Source of the DNA: Megaera polyxenophila
GTDB taxonomy: Bacteria; Pseudomonadota; Alphaproteobacteria; Rickettsiales; Rickettsiaceae
Length of the DNA: 64,000 nt
Assembly: GCF_029982035.1 (NCBI RefSeq)
Contig: NZ_CP104167.1
Location: 109,483-173,482 of the forward strand
Reading direction: 5' to 3'
Shown: positions 32,690 to 42,446 of the stretch, piece after piece
How the letters are laid out: every line of letters begins with the position of its first letter
Position numbering within the stretch: position 1 is the stretch's first letter
The notes under the pieces: model-generated
What the model was told of the DNA's origin: nothing
What the model saw: only the letters and a program-made list of their open reading frames with translations
The model's database searches: none
Position numbers and translations under genes: made by a program

Positions 32690-34647
32690 TGTTTAATAAT
32701 TTCATTGGCGGCGGGCAAGTATTTCTACATAAAGTCAGGATGTTCTGGCAAGTATTTACTAGAACCATACATATTGCTTTTTTACTCGGAGTACTGCTTG
32801 CATCCTATATAAATAAGAGGGAGCTTATGGAATTAGACTGGCAAGGTTTTTTCTCTTATCGTAAAGCTGTGCTTGCTGATAGTTTTGACGGAATAATCAA
32901 TGGAGTACGTGCAGGTATCGGTAATACACCGAACCATATTACTCTGGTTGATGCTAAAACTGGATCAGGGATTCTAGCTACAAACGCAGACCCTAGAAAA
33001 ATCATAAAATCGACGATTTTCAGAACCGCTAATAGCAAAGGTATGAGTTTAATATTTAAAGTACTTATCTGGGGAGTTGTAATTACAAAACTTGTTTTTA
33101 CTCTGATTTTCTTCCTGTGGAGTAAATTCGGTAAGGATTTAAAAGCTGAGAAAACAAAAGAAGGAGCTAATAAAGTACTTACTGCCAAGGAAGTTGCAAA
33201 AATCCTCCGTAAGGATAAGATCGCAAGCGATCTTAAAATCGGTGATATGCCATTAGTCAAGGATATGGAAACAATGAATTTCTTGGTTTCAGGTTCAATA
33301 GGGTCAGGCAAAACCAATTTAATGCACAATCTTCTCCCACAGGTGAACTTAAGGACAGAGGCGGCAGTAATAATTGACAATACCGGAGAGATGATTGCAA
33401 AATACTATGATCCGGATCGTGGAGACATTATCTTTAATCCTTTTGACGGGCGAAGCAAAAATTGGGATTTCTGGTATGATTTACATAAATCGAAAGACCT
33501 TGAAAAATTTGCTGAGGTTTTAATTGGTTTCAATAGTAGGAAAAATAGTAGAGCAGCTAGTGATTTCTGGGAACAGAGTGCGCAGAGTATTTTTGTGGCA
33601 GTAACCGAGACCTTGCAGAAACAAAAACGTTTTTCAGTTAAGGACTTATATGCGACCCTAACAAAAAGCGATGCTAAAGAAATGTATTATCTGTTACAGG
33701 GAACAGATGCGGCAAAATACTTTACTAAAGATAATGCAAAAACAGCCGCTTCCATAGTATCGGTTTTAATGGCTAATATTAAGTCTTTAAAGTTCCTAGC
33801 GGATGGCAATAAAAGTAATTCATTTGCAGTTGAGCATTACCTTAATAGTATCAATAAAGGCGGTAAAAACTGGCTATTTCTTTCTACCGATCCATCAGCA
33901 AGAGAACTTACACTACCTCTAAATGCTGCATTGCTTGAAATTCTGATCTCAAGAATGAAAAGAACAAGGACATCACCTGAAAAAAGAATATGGATTGTAA
34001 TAGATGAGTTACCAAGCCTTGGTAAACTACCGGGTTTATCAGAGCTTATGCAGGAAGGAAGAAAATACGGTAGTTGCGTACTTGCCGGTATCCAGTCCAC
34101 CAGTCAGTTATATCATCATTACGGCGACGCCGATGCTTCCAGTCTCATTGGTTTATTTAAAACCAAGTTCGCTTTTAGCAGCGATGACCCAAGGATGGGA
34201 GAGCTATATAGCAAACTTTGTGGAACTAAAATTACTATTAGCCAACAGAAAAATACCAGTTTTGGTGCTAACGAATTCAGAGATGGCATTAGTTATAATG
34301 AAAAACAGGACAAATTACCTCTTGTATCTTATGAAGAATTCGGAAAACTCGGGGTCGGTGAGTGCTACGTAATCCTACCTGAAAAATCTGTACGGGTAGC
34401 GAAAATCCAAACCCCGAAAGCAGAAGTTCCTAATAAAAATGTCTGGTTTATGGAAACTGCTTGCGAAGAAAAATCAATAGATAAAAAACCGGGATCAGAT
34501 GATTTACCTCTGGCAGGAGAAACAAAATCAACAAGTAAACAAAAAAGGTTACCTAAGGATCAGGTAGAACCCAAGAATAATCTTTCAAAACCGGAATCGA
34601 ATAAAAACAAAGAGCATATAAAAGATATTGATATAGGTTTTGAATAA
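32689..34647 (+). CDS. traD: TraD/VirD4-type coupling protein
   Basis: A 652-residue protein with two N-terminal membrane segments (IHIAFLLGVLLASYIN and IFKVLIWGVVITKLVFTLIF), Walker A (VSGSIGSGKTNLMHNL), Walker B (IWIVIDELPSLGKLPG) and the TraD-like RKYGSCVLAGIQSTSQLYHH. A Lys/Ser-rich C-terminal tail follows. The coupling protein brings the relaxosome to the channel and pumps DNA. The frame is intact. A relaxase gene (traI) would be expected next to it but is not in the window. Confidence 0.93.
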   Translation: MFNNFIGGGQVFLHKVRMFWQVFTRTIHIAFLLGVLLASYINKRELMELDWQGFFSYRKAVLADSFDGIINGVRAGIGNTPNHITLVDAKTGSGILATNADPRKIIKSTIFRTANSKGMSLIFKVLIWGVVITKLVFTLIFFLWSKFGKDLKAEKTKEGANKVLTAKEVAKILRKDKIASDLKIGDMPLVKDMETMNFLVSGSIGSGKTNLMHNLLPQVNLRTEAAVIIDNTGEMIAKYYDPDRGDIIFNPFDGRSKNWDFWYDLHKSKDLEKFAEVLIGFNSRKNSRAASDFWEQSAQSIFVAVTETLQKQKRFSVKDLYATLTKSDAKEMYYLLQGTDAAKYFTKDNAKTAASIVSVLMANIKSLKFLADGNKSNSFAVEHYLNSINKGGKNWLFLSTDPSARELTLPLNAALLEILISRMKRTRTSPEKRIWIVIDELPSLGKLPGLSELMQEGRKYGSCVLAGIQSTSQLYHHYGDADASSLIGLFKTKFAFSSDDPRMGELYSKLCGTKITISQQKNTSFGANEFRDGISYNEKQDKLPLVSYEEFGKLGVGECYVILPEKSVRVAKIQTPKAEVPNKNVWFMETACEEKSIDKKPGSDDLPLAGETKSTSKQKRLPKDQVEPKNNLSKPESNKNKEHIKDIDIGFE

Positions 34648-34673
34648 ATCTAGATACAGAATTAATGTATTGT

Positions 34674-34874
34674 TTAAAGCAGATTATTTTTTTGTTTAGT
34701 TTCTTCCTCTGCTTTTTGCCGTAAAAGTTGCTGCTTTTGATATATTAGGTATTCAAAGGCTCTGCTTTGATATGTAAGTGTACAAACTTCTGAATTGTAA
34801 CGGGTGGTATTTGATAAAGAAAAAAACTGATATCGACCTATTAATTTAATTGTAGTTAGGGCTTGTTTAAACAT
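34674..34874 (-). CDS. Small hypothetical protein, weak
   Basis: A short frame (66 residues from ATG 34874; a TTG at 34892 would extend it). The end is a charged helix (YLIYQKQQLLRQKAEEETKQ). No clear RBS. It lies between traD and a decayed Sel1-repeat gene on the opposite strand from traD. It may be a remnant. Low confidence that it is expressed. Confidence 0.3.
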   Translation of the reverse strand: MFKQALTTIKLIGRYQFFSLSNTTRYNSEVCTLTYQSRAFEYLIYQKQQLLRQKAEEETKQKNNLL

Positions 34875-34897
34875 ATTAGAGCCTTCAATCAAAGGAG

Positions 34898-35907
34898 TTA
34901 CTTGCTTTTGATATGTTGCTGTACTTCAATACACTGATTTTTATTAAAAACAATTAATACTGCTTCTAATATATTGTTTTTGCTAAATACAAACACTACA
35001 TCATCCGCAACGCCCTTATAAGGAATATCCTCTGGATTTACGAAATAAGTATAGCCACCGTTAAAATAATTTGGGAGATTACTTTTTTTGTAACGGGTAA
35101 ATTTTTGTTTAAAATCTGAAATTGTTGCCTTAGTGATTTCAAGACCAAGTGGTTTTGGATTCTCTTCAAGAAATTGTTGAGAAATATCATCTCCATTGTC
35201 AGCGGCTTTCTGAAACCAATAGTTTGCTTCTTGATAATCAGGTTCTCCTAAAAAACCATTTATATAATAATTACCAATAGTTCTATATGCTTTTATATCG
35301 TTTTTATCGGCGGCCTTTTTTACCCATTTTAACGATTCATTATAATTTTTTGGTAATTTATACCCTTCTTTATATTCTTCCGCTAATAAAAGCATCGCTT
35401 TGTATTTCCTTCATCAGATAGTTTATTAAGCCAATCAATATATAAATTAAGGTCTTGGATGTTTTTAGTACTCATGTATTTCCAAGAATAAAAGTAAGCT
35501 AAACCTAATTTTGCATTTTCTGAATAACTATCCTGATTATTAATAGCTTTTTTATACCACTTTTCTGCTTCTTCAAAATCTATATATTTTTTTCGTAAGA
35601 TGAATATAAATGAGCTAGCTCAATCATGGCAAGCCCATTACCAGAATCAGCAAAGTTTTTTATTATGTCGAAGCTTTTTGATAATCTTTTTGTACATTAT
35701 CACCTTCTGCATACAGTTTAGATAATAAGATGGCAGCTTCAACATTATTTTCTTTAACACAAACTTCTAAGTTTTCTATTTCTTTATTTCTCTTAGCATT
35801 CTCACTATATTCATTGTTGCATACAGTTTTGGTATGAAGAAAAATAATTACTACCCCCCTACTAAAAGTAGAACCGCAAAAATTGGCTTTAAATTTCTAA
35901 CAAACAT
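34898..35907 (-). pseudogene. Sel1-repeat protein, decayed by frameshifts
   Basis: Reading from an ATG at 35907 there is a hydrophobic leader (FAVLLLVGG) that is broken at a G-run, then NKEIENLEVCVKENN, AAILLSKLYAEGDNVQKDYQ with a frameshift, IIKNFADSGNGLAMIELAHL, an in-frame stop near YEKNI, and FEEAEKWYKKAINNQ. The last 165 residues (34898-35395) are intact with Sel1 units (NESLKWVKKAADKNDIKAYR, ANYWFQKAADNGD). Sel1 proteins act in protein-protein contacts, often host-facing. At least three breaks make it a pseudogene. Confidence 0.75.
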
Positions 35908-35934
35908 ATTAAAAAATTGAATTACTTAATAATA

Positions 35935-36438
35935 GGGTATTATGACAAGTAGAGGCCAAATCCGACATGCATCAGCATTTTTCTTGAGTTTTTGCCTGTT
36001 AATCCCCAAAATTATTTCAAGGTTTTCTATACGCATAAGTACTATTATACGCTATACTTTTGCTTGAATCTCTAGGCTTTTGTTATATTATATTGGTATT
36101 AAAATCTAAAAAACCCATCGCATAATACTTAACGTTCAAGAGGCCAGCCTAAAACTTAATAATTATTCAACATTTATGAATTCATTTGCTACTAAATTTC
36201 TAAAATCATAAGTTCCAAGCAATTTCTTAAATTCTAGCCATAACTTATTATACGATTAGTTTTTCTAGAGATAATTTAGCATAAAAGTATCCTTTATGCG
36301 ATGAGTTCCTCACTAATATATCGTATAATACTAATTATGCGCTTACTAAGTCACAAGATAAACTCCTGCTTAAATCCCTAAAAACCACCCAAATAATCAC
36401 CCTAATGTCGGATTTGGCCTCTACTTGTCATAATACCC
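35935..36438. mobile_element. MITE-like element with 34-bp perfect inverted repeats
   Basis: The ends 35935-35968 and 36405-36438 are perfect 34-bp inverted repeats (outer bases GGGTATTATGACAAG). The 436 bases between them hold no significant reading frame. Inside are two matching sites in inverted orientation, near 36031-36057 and 36318-36343, both containing TATTATACG-like cores. ATA occurs immediately outside each end and may be a target duplication. It is a non-autonomous element of unknown parent. The GGG start and internal sites suggest a Tn3-type derivative, which is inference. Confidence 0.8.
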
Positions 36439-36633
36439 ATAATTCAGTGATCGTTATTGTTATTGGGATTATAGATGCTAAAACAGGTAATGTTTTATGG
36501 ACGAACATGTTAATGGATTAGAAAAGTCTTTATTCGAGTTTTTACTTTAATAAACTATGTAAAATGCTTTGACATAGTTTAACAAGTATAATACAATGTA
36601 TTAGATATAAATACATAAGTAAAGAAGTTAATT

Positions 36634-36924
36634 ATGAGTACAATTACAGCTAGAATACCTGATGACTTAAATGCAGCACTAACACAAGTTGCTAAACAAA
36701 CTGAGAGGTCTAAAAGTCATATCATCCTTAAAGCAATTCAAAACTATGTCCTTGAACTACAAGAAGATATAGAAGATTATAATGATGCTGAAAGAATATT
36801 AGCACAAAATAATCCTACTTATTCTTTAGAAGAAGTTATGAAAGAGCTAGGGTTTGAAGAATGGAAAGAAAAAATGACTAAGTGGCAAATTAAATTTGAC
36901 AATTGCAAAGAAAGCATTAAGTAA
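36634..36924 (+). CDS. RelB-like RHH antitoxin
   Basis: A 96-residue frame. The start (STITARIPDDLNAALTQVAK, RSKSHIILKAIQNYV) is an RHH DNA-binding unit, followed by an acidic helix (EDIEDYNDAERILAQNN) and SLEEVMKELG, as in RelB antitoxins. The frame then runs into the toxin's N-terminus (MTKWQIKFD) without stopping, which shows a nearby indel. The antitoxin DNA-binding half looks functional. Confidence 0.75.
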   Translation: MSTITARIPDDLNAALTQVAKQTERSKSHIILKAIQNYVLELQEDIEDYNDAERILAQNNPTYSLEEVMKELGFEEWKEKMTKWQIKFDNCKESIK

Positions 36925-37144
36925 ATTAAGTCATCAGCAGCAATCTTTAATAAGGAAGTACTTATATATTAGAATAGTAAGTTTAGAGTATCCTAAACTT
37001 ACTGGTAAAGCGTTAAGTGCTAATAAAAAAGGATATTGGCGTTACCGAGTAGATAAATTCAGGATAATTTGCAAAATAGAGGAAGATAAGCTTATAATTT
37101 TAATAGTTAAGATAGCCAAACGTGATGTTATTTATGAAGATTAA
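36874..37144 (+). pseudogene. RelE-like toxin, frameshifted
   Basis: The family start MTKWQIKFD is at ATG 36874, but the remainder (IAKKALSKLSHQQQSLIRKY, LTGKALSANKKGYWRYRVDK, FRIICKIEEDKLIILIVKI, KRDVIYED) lies in another frame. A one-base change near 36898-36905 would join them into a normal 90-residue RelE. The only start for the second frame is a TTG at 36896. The toxin is therefore probably inactive, or made as an N-terminally shortened form. Confidence 0.75.
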
Positions 37145-37254
37145 TTTAGGTATTGACTGGTTAAGATAATGGGAAACAAGTGAATGATTTTATATACATA
37201 ATTTATCTTATGGAAAATAATCTATTAGCCTCAGAATAATTTTCAGTGGTTTCT

Positions 37255-37548
37255 TTATTCAACTTTAAGAGAATTTAAGTATCCTATAAATTTTTTTACA
37301 ATTTTGTTTATCAACTCTTCAGGGATAATTTTCTTATAAGATACAATAAGCTCCAAACTATTTTTATCTATTGGCCAAATCTCAGCATGTAAATCAAACG
37401 GTATATTAAAATATGGTTTAAAAAATCAGTTTGAAGATTTTTTAGTTGTAATTTAGGGACAGGATTATCTTGTAAGGCAAATAATATTTGAGACATTTTT
37501 GTAGTATTATAACCATAAGTTTGCATATTTTGTATAACTTGTATTGGC
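37255..37548 (-). pseudogene. Probable NRPS condensation-domain remnant
   Basis: On the minus strand, broken frames give NTTKMSQILFALQDNPVPKL, then (after a shift) PYFNIPFDLHAEIWPIDKNS, LELIVSYKKIIPEELINKIV and FIGYLNSLKVE. The order (Q-I-L-F-A-L-Q-N-x-P, then F-D-L, then a hydrophobic strand and a helix) is that of the end of NRPS condensation domains. It is cut on one side by the Tn3 left end at 37549. Identification is by eye; a distant acyltransferase remnant is possible. Confidence 0.45.
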
Positions 37549-37710
37549 CTATCGGCAACATAGCTGCTAAAAAGGCCTATAAGAAATTATGCGAACAATA
37601 TTTTGTAGTGGTTGATTTATCTGGGGTTCAGGCTTTTGTGATTCCCATTTTTTAATATATTAACAACATTTAATGATAATTTGCCGCCGAAAAGTGGCGG
37701 GAATCGCTTT

Positions 37711-37826
37711 ATTATTCGTATAATTAGTGCGTATAATGCATTTTATACGTACCTTAATAAAGAAACTATTTGTATTATACGAATCAAACATATACGCTAA
37801 GGCTATACCCTATTATTCGTATAATA
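37711..37826 (+). promoter_or_regulatory. Candidate TnpI recombination site (IRS-like) and tnpI promoter region
   Basis: Repeated CGTATAAT cores: TTATTCGTATAAT at 37712-37724, GTGCGTATAATGC with TTTTATACGTACC at 37728-37753, TGTATTATACGAATC inverted at 37781-37795, and TTATTCGTATAAT at 37812-37824. Four related sites in about 115 bp upstream of tnpI match the arrangement (core plus accessory sites) of the Tn4430 resolution site. The tnpI start follows 13 bases later. Confidence 0.6.
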
Positions 37827-37836
37827 TAAACTAACC

Positions 37837-38736
37837 ATGTTAGATAAATTATTAAATAATTTTAAAGATAAGATGATTGCTGAAGATATTAGCGATAACA
37901 CCATAAAAAATTACCTTTCGGATATAAAAAATTTTTACAAGTGGTACCGAGAAATAGATTTTTCAGAAAATATCGAAAAAGTAACCCATTACCACTTAAA
38001 TGCCTACAAAGATTATTTAATTCATAATCAACGAAAGAAAGCCTCCTCAATTAATAGAAATATTCAGAGTTTAAGAAATTTCTTTCAATTCATGACCGGT
38101 CAGAAACGCATCAAGAAGAATCCGTCCGAAAAAATAAAATTCCTGAGGCAGATTAAAAGAACGCAACCTAAAGCATTAACCAAGCATGAGATTCACAAAC
38201 TGTTATCGGTAACTTCCCATTCGTCGCATGGGACAAAACAGCGCAATTATGCTCTTACACAACTTTTGCTACAGACAGGGATTAGAGTCGGCGAGATAGT
38301 TAACCTGGAAATGAGAGACCTAACACTATACGATAGATCAGGAGAAATAAGGATTGTTAACGCCAAGGGAGGTAAAGAAAGAACAATACCTTTAAATAGT
38401 TCAGCGAGAAAAGCTTTGCGGAATTATTTTGAAGGGAAAAAATTAGAGGAAAGAAAGGTAGTATTTTTAAGCAAACAAAATAAAAAAATGACTGTCAGAG
38501 CTGTGCAAAAGGTAATTAATAGCTTAGCAGGCAAAGCGGGCATAGAAAATATGAGCCCACACACTTTAAGACATACTTTTGCCATTAATTACTTAAGGTC
38601 AAACCCAGAGTGTTTAGTAGAGTTGAGCGCTCTGCTTGGACATGAGTCGCTTGATACTACTTCTATTTATACAGCGGCTTCAAAAGAAAGATTAGCCAAT
38701 ACGGTAGAAAACGCGGGACAATATATCAATGAATGA
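37837..38736 (+). CDS. tnpI: Tyrosine recombinase, TnpI/Xer-like
   Basis: A 299-residue protein. The N-terminal SAM-like core-binding domain (IAEDISDNTIKNYLSDIKNF) is followed by the catalytic domain with R in LLQTGIRVGEIVNLE, H-x-x-R in SPHTLRHTFAINYL, H in LGHESLDTT and the nucleophile Y in SIYTAASKERL. All five hallmarks are present. The gene overlaps the transposase start by 8 bases (ATG at 38729), and putative sites lie upstream, so it should resolve cointegrates of this Tn3-type element. The frame is intact. Confidence 0.9.
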   Translation: MLDKLLNNFKDKMIAEDISDNTIKNYLSDIKNFYKWYREIDFSENIEKVTHYHLNAYKDYLIHNQRKKASSINRNIQSLRNFFQFMTGQKRIKKNPSEKIKFLRQIKRTQPKALTKHEIHKLLSVTSHSSHGTKQRNYALTQLLLQTGIRVGEIVNLEMRDLTLYDRSGEIRIVNAKGGKERTIPLNSSARKALRNYFEGKKLEERKVVFLSKQNKKMTVRAVQKVINSLAGKAGIENMSPHTLRHTFAINYLRSNPECLVELSALLGHESLDTTSIYTAASKERLANTVENAGQYINE

Positions 38737-41570
38737 AGAAAGATTATTGCTAGAATGGCTTTTATCCGGAGAAGATACAGGATTTGTTATTGAAAAATCA
38801 AGAGGCACCACAAATAGGCTTAAATATGCGGTACAAATTTGTCATTTAAGGAATAATGGTCGTTTCGTTGAAGATTGGTCGGAAATATCAATCATAGTTT
38901 TAAACCACCTGTCCAAACAACTTGAATTGGAGCTGGTGCATAATCAACTGGCATTCAATCATAAAAGTATTGAGGTTAGAATCAGAGGCGAAGTAAAACA
39001 GTATTTGGGTTTTAAAGAGTTTGATTTTAAGAATGATACCCTGATACTCAATTTTTTAGAACAGAACCCTTTGCTAATTAGTAACAAGAATGAAATAGCT
39101 AAAGAAGTTGAGAATTCTCTTATCAAAGCAAAAATACATTTACCGTGCAAAAACCAGTTAATGAGGCATGTATATAGTAAATACGACAAGACTCAGGTAA
39201 ATATTTTAGAAACTTTCGCGACAAGCATTAATGCAGTACAGCACCTGTACTTAAAGAGAATATACGAGCGCAATATTCTTTTGCCTGGGATAAAGAAGCC
39301 TATTGGTGAGGTAAATATTAAAAACATTACTCTGAAAATTGAGGTAATAGAAGAATTGCTAAAATTGAATTTGGAATCTTTGCCCTGGAAATTAATCCAT
39401 CCAAGCTATTCAGAGAAGCTGGCTCAAATAATTCACAAATATGATATCGCGGCGATAAGAAGGATTAAGCCAAGTACAAAACGGGATGTTATGATGGTTT
39501 GCTATTTACATGAAAGTACCAAATCCATTATAGATGCTATGGTAGGTAGCTATGACAAACTGATAGGAGAAATAGAAAGAAGAGTCAACCGAGATTACGA
39601 AATTGAGCTCAAACAACTTAGAAACAGGGCCAGAGATAGTAGTCAGAGGGCAATATCAACCCTGAAACTGTTAAGAGATCACAAGAACCGCTCGATTGTA
39701 ACCTTAGAACAGTTTTGTGAGGAACTTACAGATACGAATAATAACCTCGATGATATTATTAGTGACTGTGAAAAGGTAGAGGACTTTGAGGTTTATGGGA
39801 AATCAGAGTTAGCCCAAAGAAGATATGGCTATTTAACCAAGTTTTTACAAAGGTTCTTTGATTTAAAATTTAAATCAGCTACAGGAAGTGAAGATCTGAT
39901 GACAGGCTTAAATGCCTATAGGCATTATCACAAGGAACAAAAATTTACAAAAGAAATGCCTACAGGCTTTATAGAAAACCCGTGGAAGAAAGGACTATAT
40001 AAAAAATCAGGCGAACTGAACAGAAAAGCATGGGAGATAGGGTTATGCTTCGCGGTAAAAAAGGGATTAAGAACAGGGAATTTATATTTACCACAGAGCA
40101 AATATTACAGGGATTTTTGGGATCCTCTTTATAGTACACGGCAATGGAAACAGGAAAAAGCGATCCATTACAAGGAAATGAATGTACCCCAGCGGGGAAG
40201 CGATATCATAGCGAGACTAAAACAAGAGTTTTCGGAACAGCTTTACATGGCTACCAAATCATTTGGTCATGGCAATTTTGCTGAGATAAGAACCAATAGA
40301 TTGGTGATACATAGAGATGATCCATTGCCGGAATCTGCTAAGGTTAAGGAGCTCAAAGGCATATTGGATTCTTATATCGAACCAATCAGAATAGAAGATT
40401 TACTCTTCCACGTTCAAAAACAGACGGGCTACGGTAGAGCTTAAACCAATAGAGGGGAACAAAACCAGAGATGTGATACTACCGAATATTTTAAACGCAG
40501 CAATAACGGGTCACGCGACAAATTTGGGGTTATATGGAATTAGCAGGAACTGCAGGGGTATTAGCGGTGATAAGCTGAGTTATGTCTCCAACTACTATAT
40601 TAACTCGGCCAATCTTAAAAATGCCAGTGATATTCTGATCGCAGCACAACAAAATTACTGGTTAACTAAAATAATTGGGCTAGGAGAGCGTAGTTCATCA
40701 GACGGAATGAGATTCCGCACAAGTCATAAGGGCTTATACTCCTCCATGCATCCAAGATATTTTGGTGCTCTTGATAGGGGCATAACGATATACACTCATA
40801 TGTCTGACCAATGCAGTGTTTTTAATACAGAAATTTTATCATGCGCGGTTAGGGAAGCGGTTTATGTATTAGACGGATTACTGGATAACCAGAATATATC
40901 TCGGCCATTTGAACATTCTACGGATACAGCCGGTTTTACGGAGGTATTATTCGCGTTATGCTATTTATTAGGTATATCTTTTCAACCCCATTTTAAGGAT
41001 CTAAAAGATCAGCAGTTATATTGTTTTGATAGAAAGGCTACAAGCTATCCTGAATTATTTAGTAAAGAAAAAATAGATGAAGCTTTGATATGTGAACAAT
41101 GGGATGACATAATCAGATTGGTATGTTCGCTGAAAATGGGATTAGTTAAACCTCATATAATTGTAAAAAAATTGCATGCACAGGAAACCTTTACAAAACT
41201 GGCAAAAGCATTGGTACATCTAGGCAGAATAGTTAAAAGTACATACATACTCAGGTACCTGCATGATGAAAAATTACGCTATGCGGTAAGACAACAATTA
41301 AATCGTGGGGAATCCAGGCATGCACTCGCAAGGTATGTATTTTTTGCGGATCAGGGATCATTTAAGACAAATGATTACGAAGAAATGATGAACAAAGCCA
41401 GTTGTCTTAGTTTTGTGTCAAATGCAATGGTACTATGGAATACGGAGCAAATGCAAAAGGTATATGAAATGTTAAATCAGAAAGGTTTTAAAGTAGATGA
41501 AGAAGATATGGCAAGGGTTTTACCCCTATCAACAAAAAATACATTGGTGCATGGCCAATATTCTTTTTAG
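38729..41570 (+). pseudogene. tnpA: Tn3-family transposase, split by a frameshift
   Basis: The first part (38729-40444, 571 residues) is the Tn3 N-terminal region; the second (from about 40440 to 41570) is the DDE domain: TRDVILPNILNAAITGHATN, SSDGMRFRTSHKG, MSDQCSVFNTEIL, STDTAGFTEVLFALCYLLG, GRIVKSTYILRYLHDEKLRY and NRGESRHALARYVFFADQG. Joining them across a shift at about 40430-40445 gives about 960 residues, the Tn3 length. Without frameshifting the transposase is non-functional. The DDE part alone could start at a GTG at 40473. Confidence 0.88.
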
Positions 41571-41599
41571 GAAAGTAGAAGTTTTTAATCTCTTTTGGG

Positions 41600-42110
41600 T
41601 ATATTCCCCGCCGCTTGCGGCGTAAGATGTGGGGATGAGCAAATATATACACAAGAGTCACAATGTTACTGTTTTACTGTATCACCTGGTATTTCCAGCA
41701 AAATATCGCCGAGCGGTGTTTGATGTATCGGTTGATCAAGTGCTAAGGGAAGTATGTTTAGGGATAGAAAAGAGATATCAAATAAAATTTTTAGAAATAG
41801 GAACTGATGAAGACCATGTACATTTTTTAGTACAATCTGTACCGACTTATAGCGTAACAAAAATAGTAACGATAATTAAAAGTGTTACGGCTCGTCAAAT
41901 ATTCAGATTATGTCCACAGGTTAAGAAACAATTATGGGGCGGAGAATTTTGGACTGATGGATATTTCAAGTACGGTAGGTAAGCATGGAAATGAGAATAT
42001 GATAGGAAAATACGTAAAAAATCAAGGCAAGGAATATAAGAAACTGCATGACGACCATCAGTTAGCTTTTTTCTAAAATTCTAAAATACCCCGCTGCTTG
42101 CGGCGGGGAT
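41600..42110 (+). mobile_element. IS200/IS605-type element inside the Tn3-family transposon
   Basis: Bounded by hairpins CGCCGC-TT-GCGGCG (41609-41622) and CCCCGCTGC-TT-GCGGCGGGG (42089-42108, one wobble pair), with no inverted repeats. It holds a single tyrosine transposase gene. Different in sequence from the IS200-type element at 2.9 kb. It separates the Tn3 transposase from its right inverted repeat. Confidence 0.75.
41635..42076 (+). pseudogene. tnpA: IS200/IS605 tyrosine transposase, frameshifted near C-terminus
   Basis: The first part (HKSHNVTVLLYHLVFPAKYR, HUH motif DHVHFLVQ, SVTKIVTIIKSVTARQIF, WGGEFWTDGYF) is an IS200-like TnpA and stops at 41982 after KYGR. The last part with the active-site helix continues in another frame (STVGKHGNENMIGKYVKNQG to HDDHQLAFF, 42076). 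A one-base loss near 41968 splits the gene just before the region that holds the nucleophile Tyr (GKYVKNQG), so this copy is probably dead. Confidence 0.85.
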
Positions 42111-42446
42111 TTCTTTTATTGAACTCCAACAGATAACCTGCTTTGCAGGTTACTTTAGAAAAAAGTAACTGTCAAGATAATATTAATGGGCTATTGTTCG
42201 TATAATACGCTATAGGTCTTTTTAGCAGCTATGTTGCCGATAGCCCTATATCTGCTTTAGATTTATTACCAAACCCAATTGAGTGTAAAGCAGCCTGGAA
42301 TCTTTAGGTCAGTGTAATGATCAAAAAGATGATGGATTGTGGTTTGAGTAAATTAGAATAAAAATGTGGTTAATATTTTGTTAACATAGAATTAGTTAGT
42401 TATTAGGTGTTGCACTTCAATCTTGAATCCACCTGGAGACAAAAAA

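Larger units (their letters stand above)
37549..42243. mobile_element. Tn3-family transposon with tyrosine recombinase (TnpI-TnpA type)
   Basis: A 4.7-kb element with terminal inverted repeats. The outer 26 bp (37549-37574 and 42218-42243) are exact inverted copies, and similarity extends imperfectly to about 52 bp (37549-37600 and 42192-42243). It encodes a tyrosine recombinase and a Tn3-type transposase in the same operon, preceded by a palindrome cluster, the plan of Tn4430-like transposons. An IS200-type element sits between tnpA and the right end. The transposase is frameshifted. No clear 5-bp target duplication was found. Confidence 0.75.

Noticed and set aside
36447..36522. Possible fragment reading VIVIGIIDAKTGNVLW
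   Set aside because: It needs a frameshift in the A-run and is only about 20 residues; too short to name.
42135..42151. Hairpin AACCTGC-TTT-GCAGGTT, possible terminator
   Set aside because: No run of T follows, and it lies between an IS200-type end and a Tn3 end, so a terminator call is not supported.
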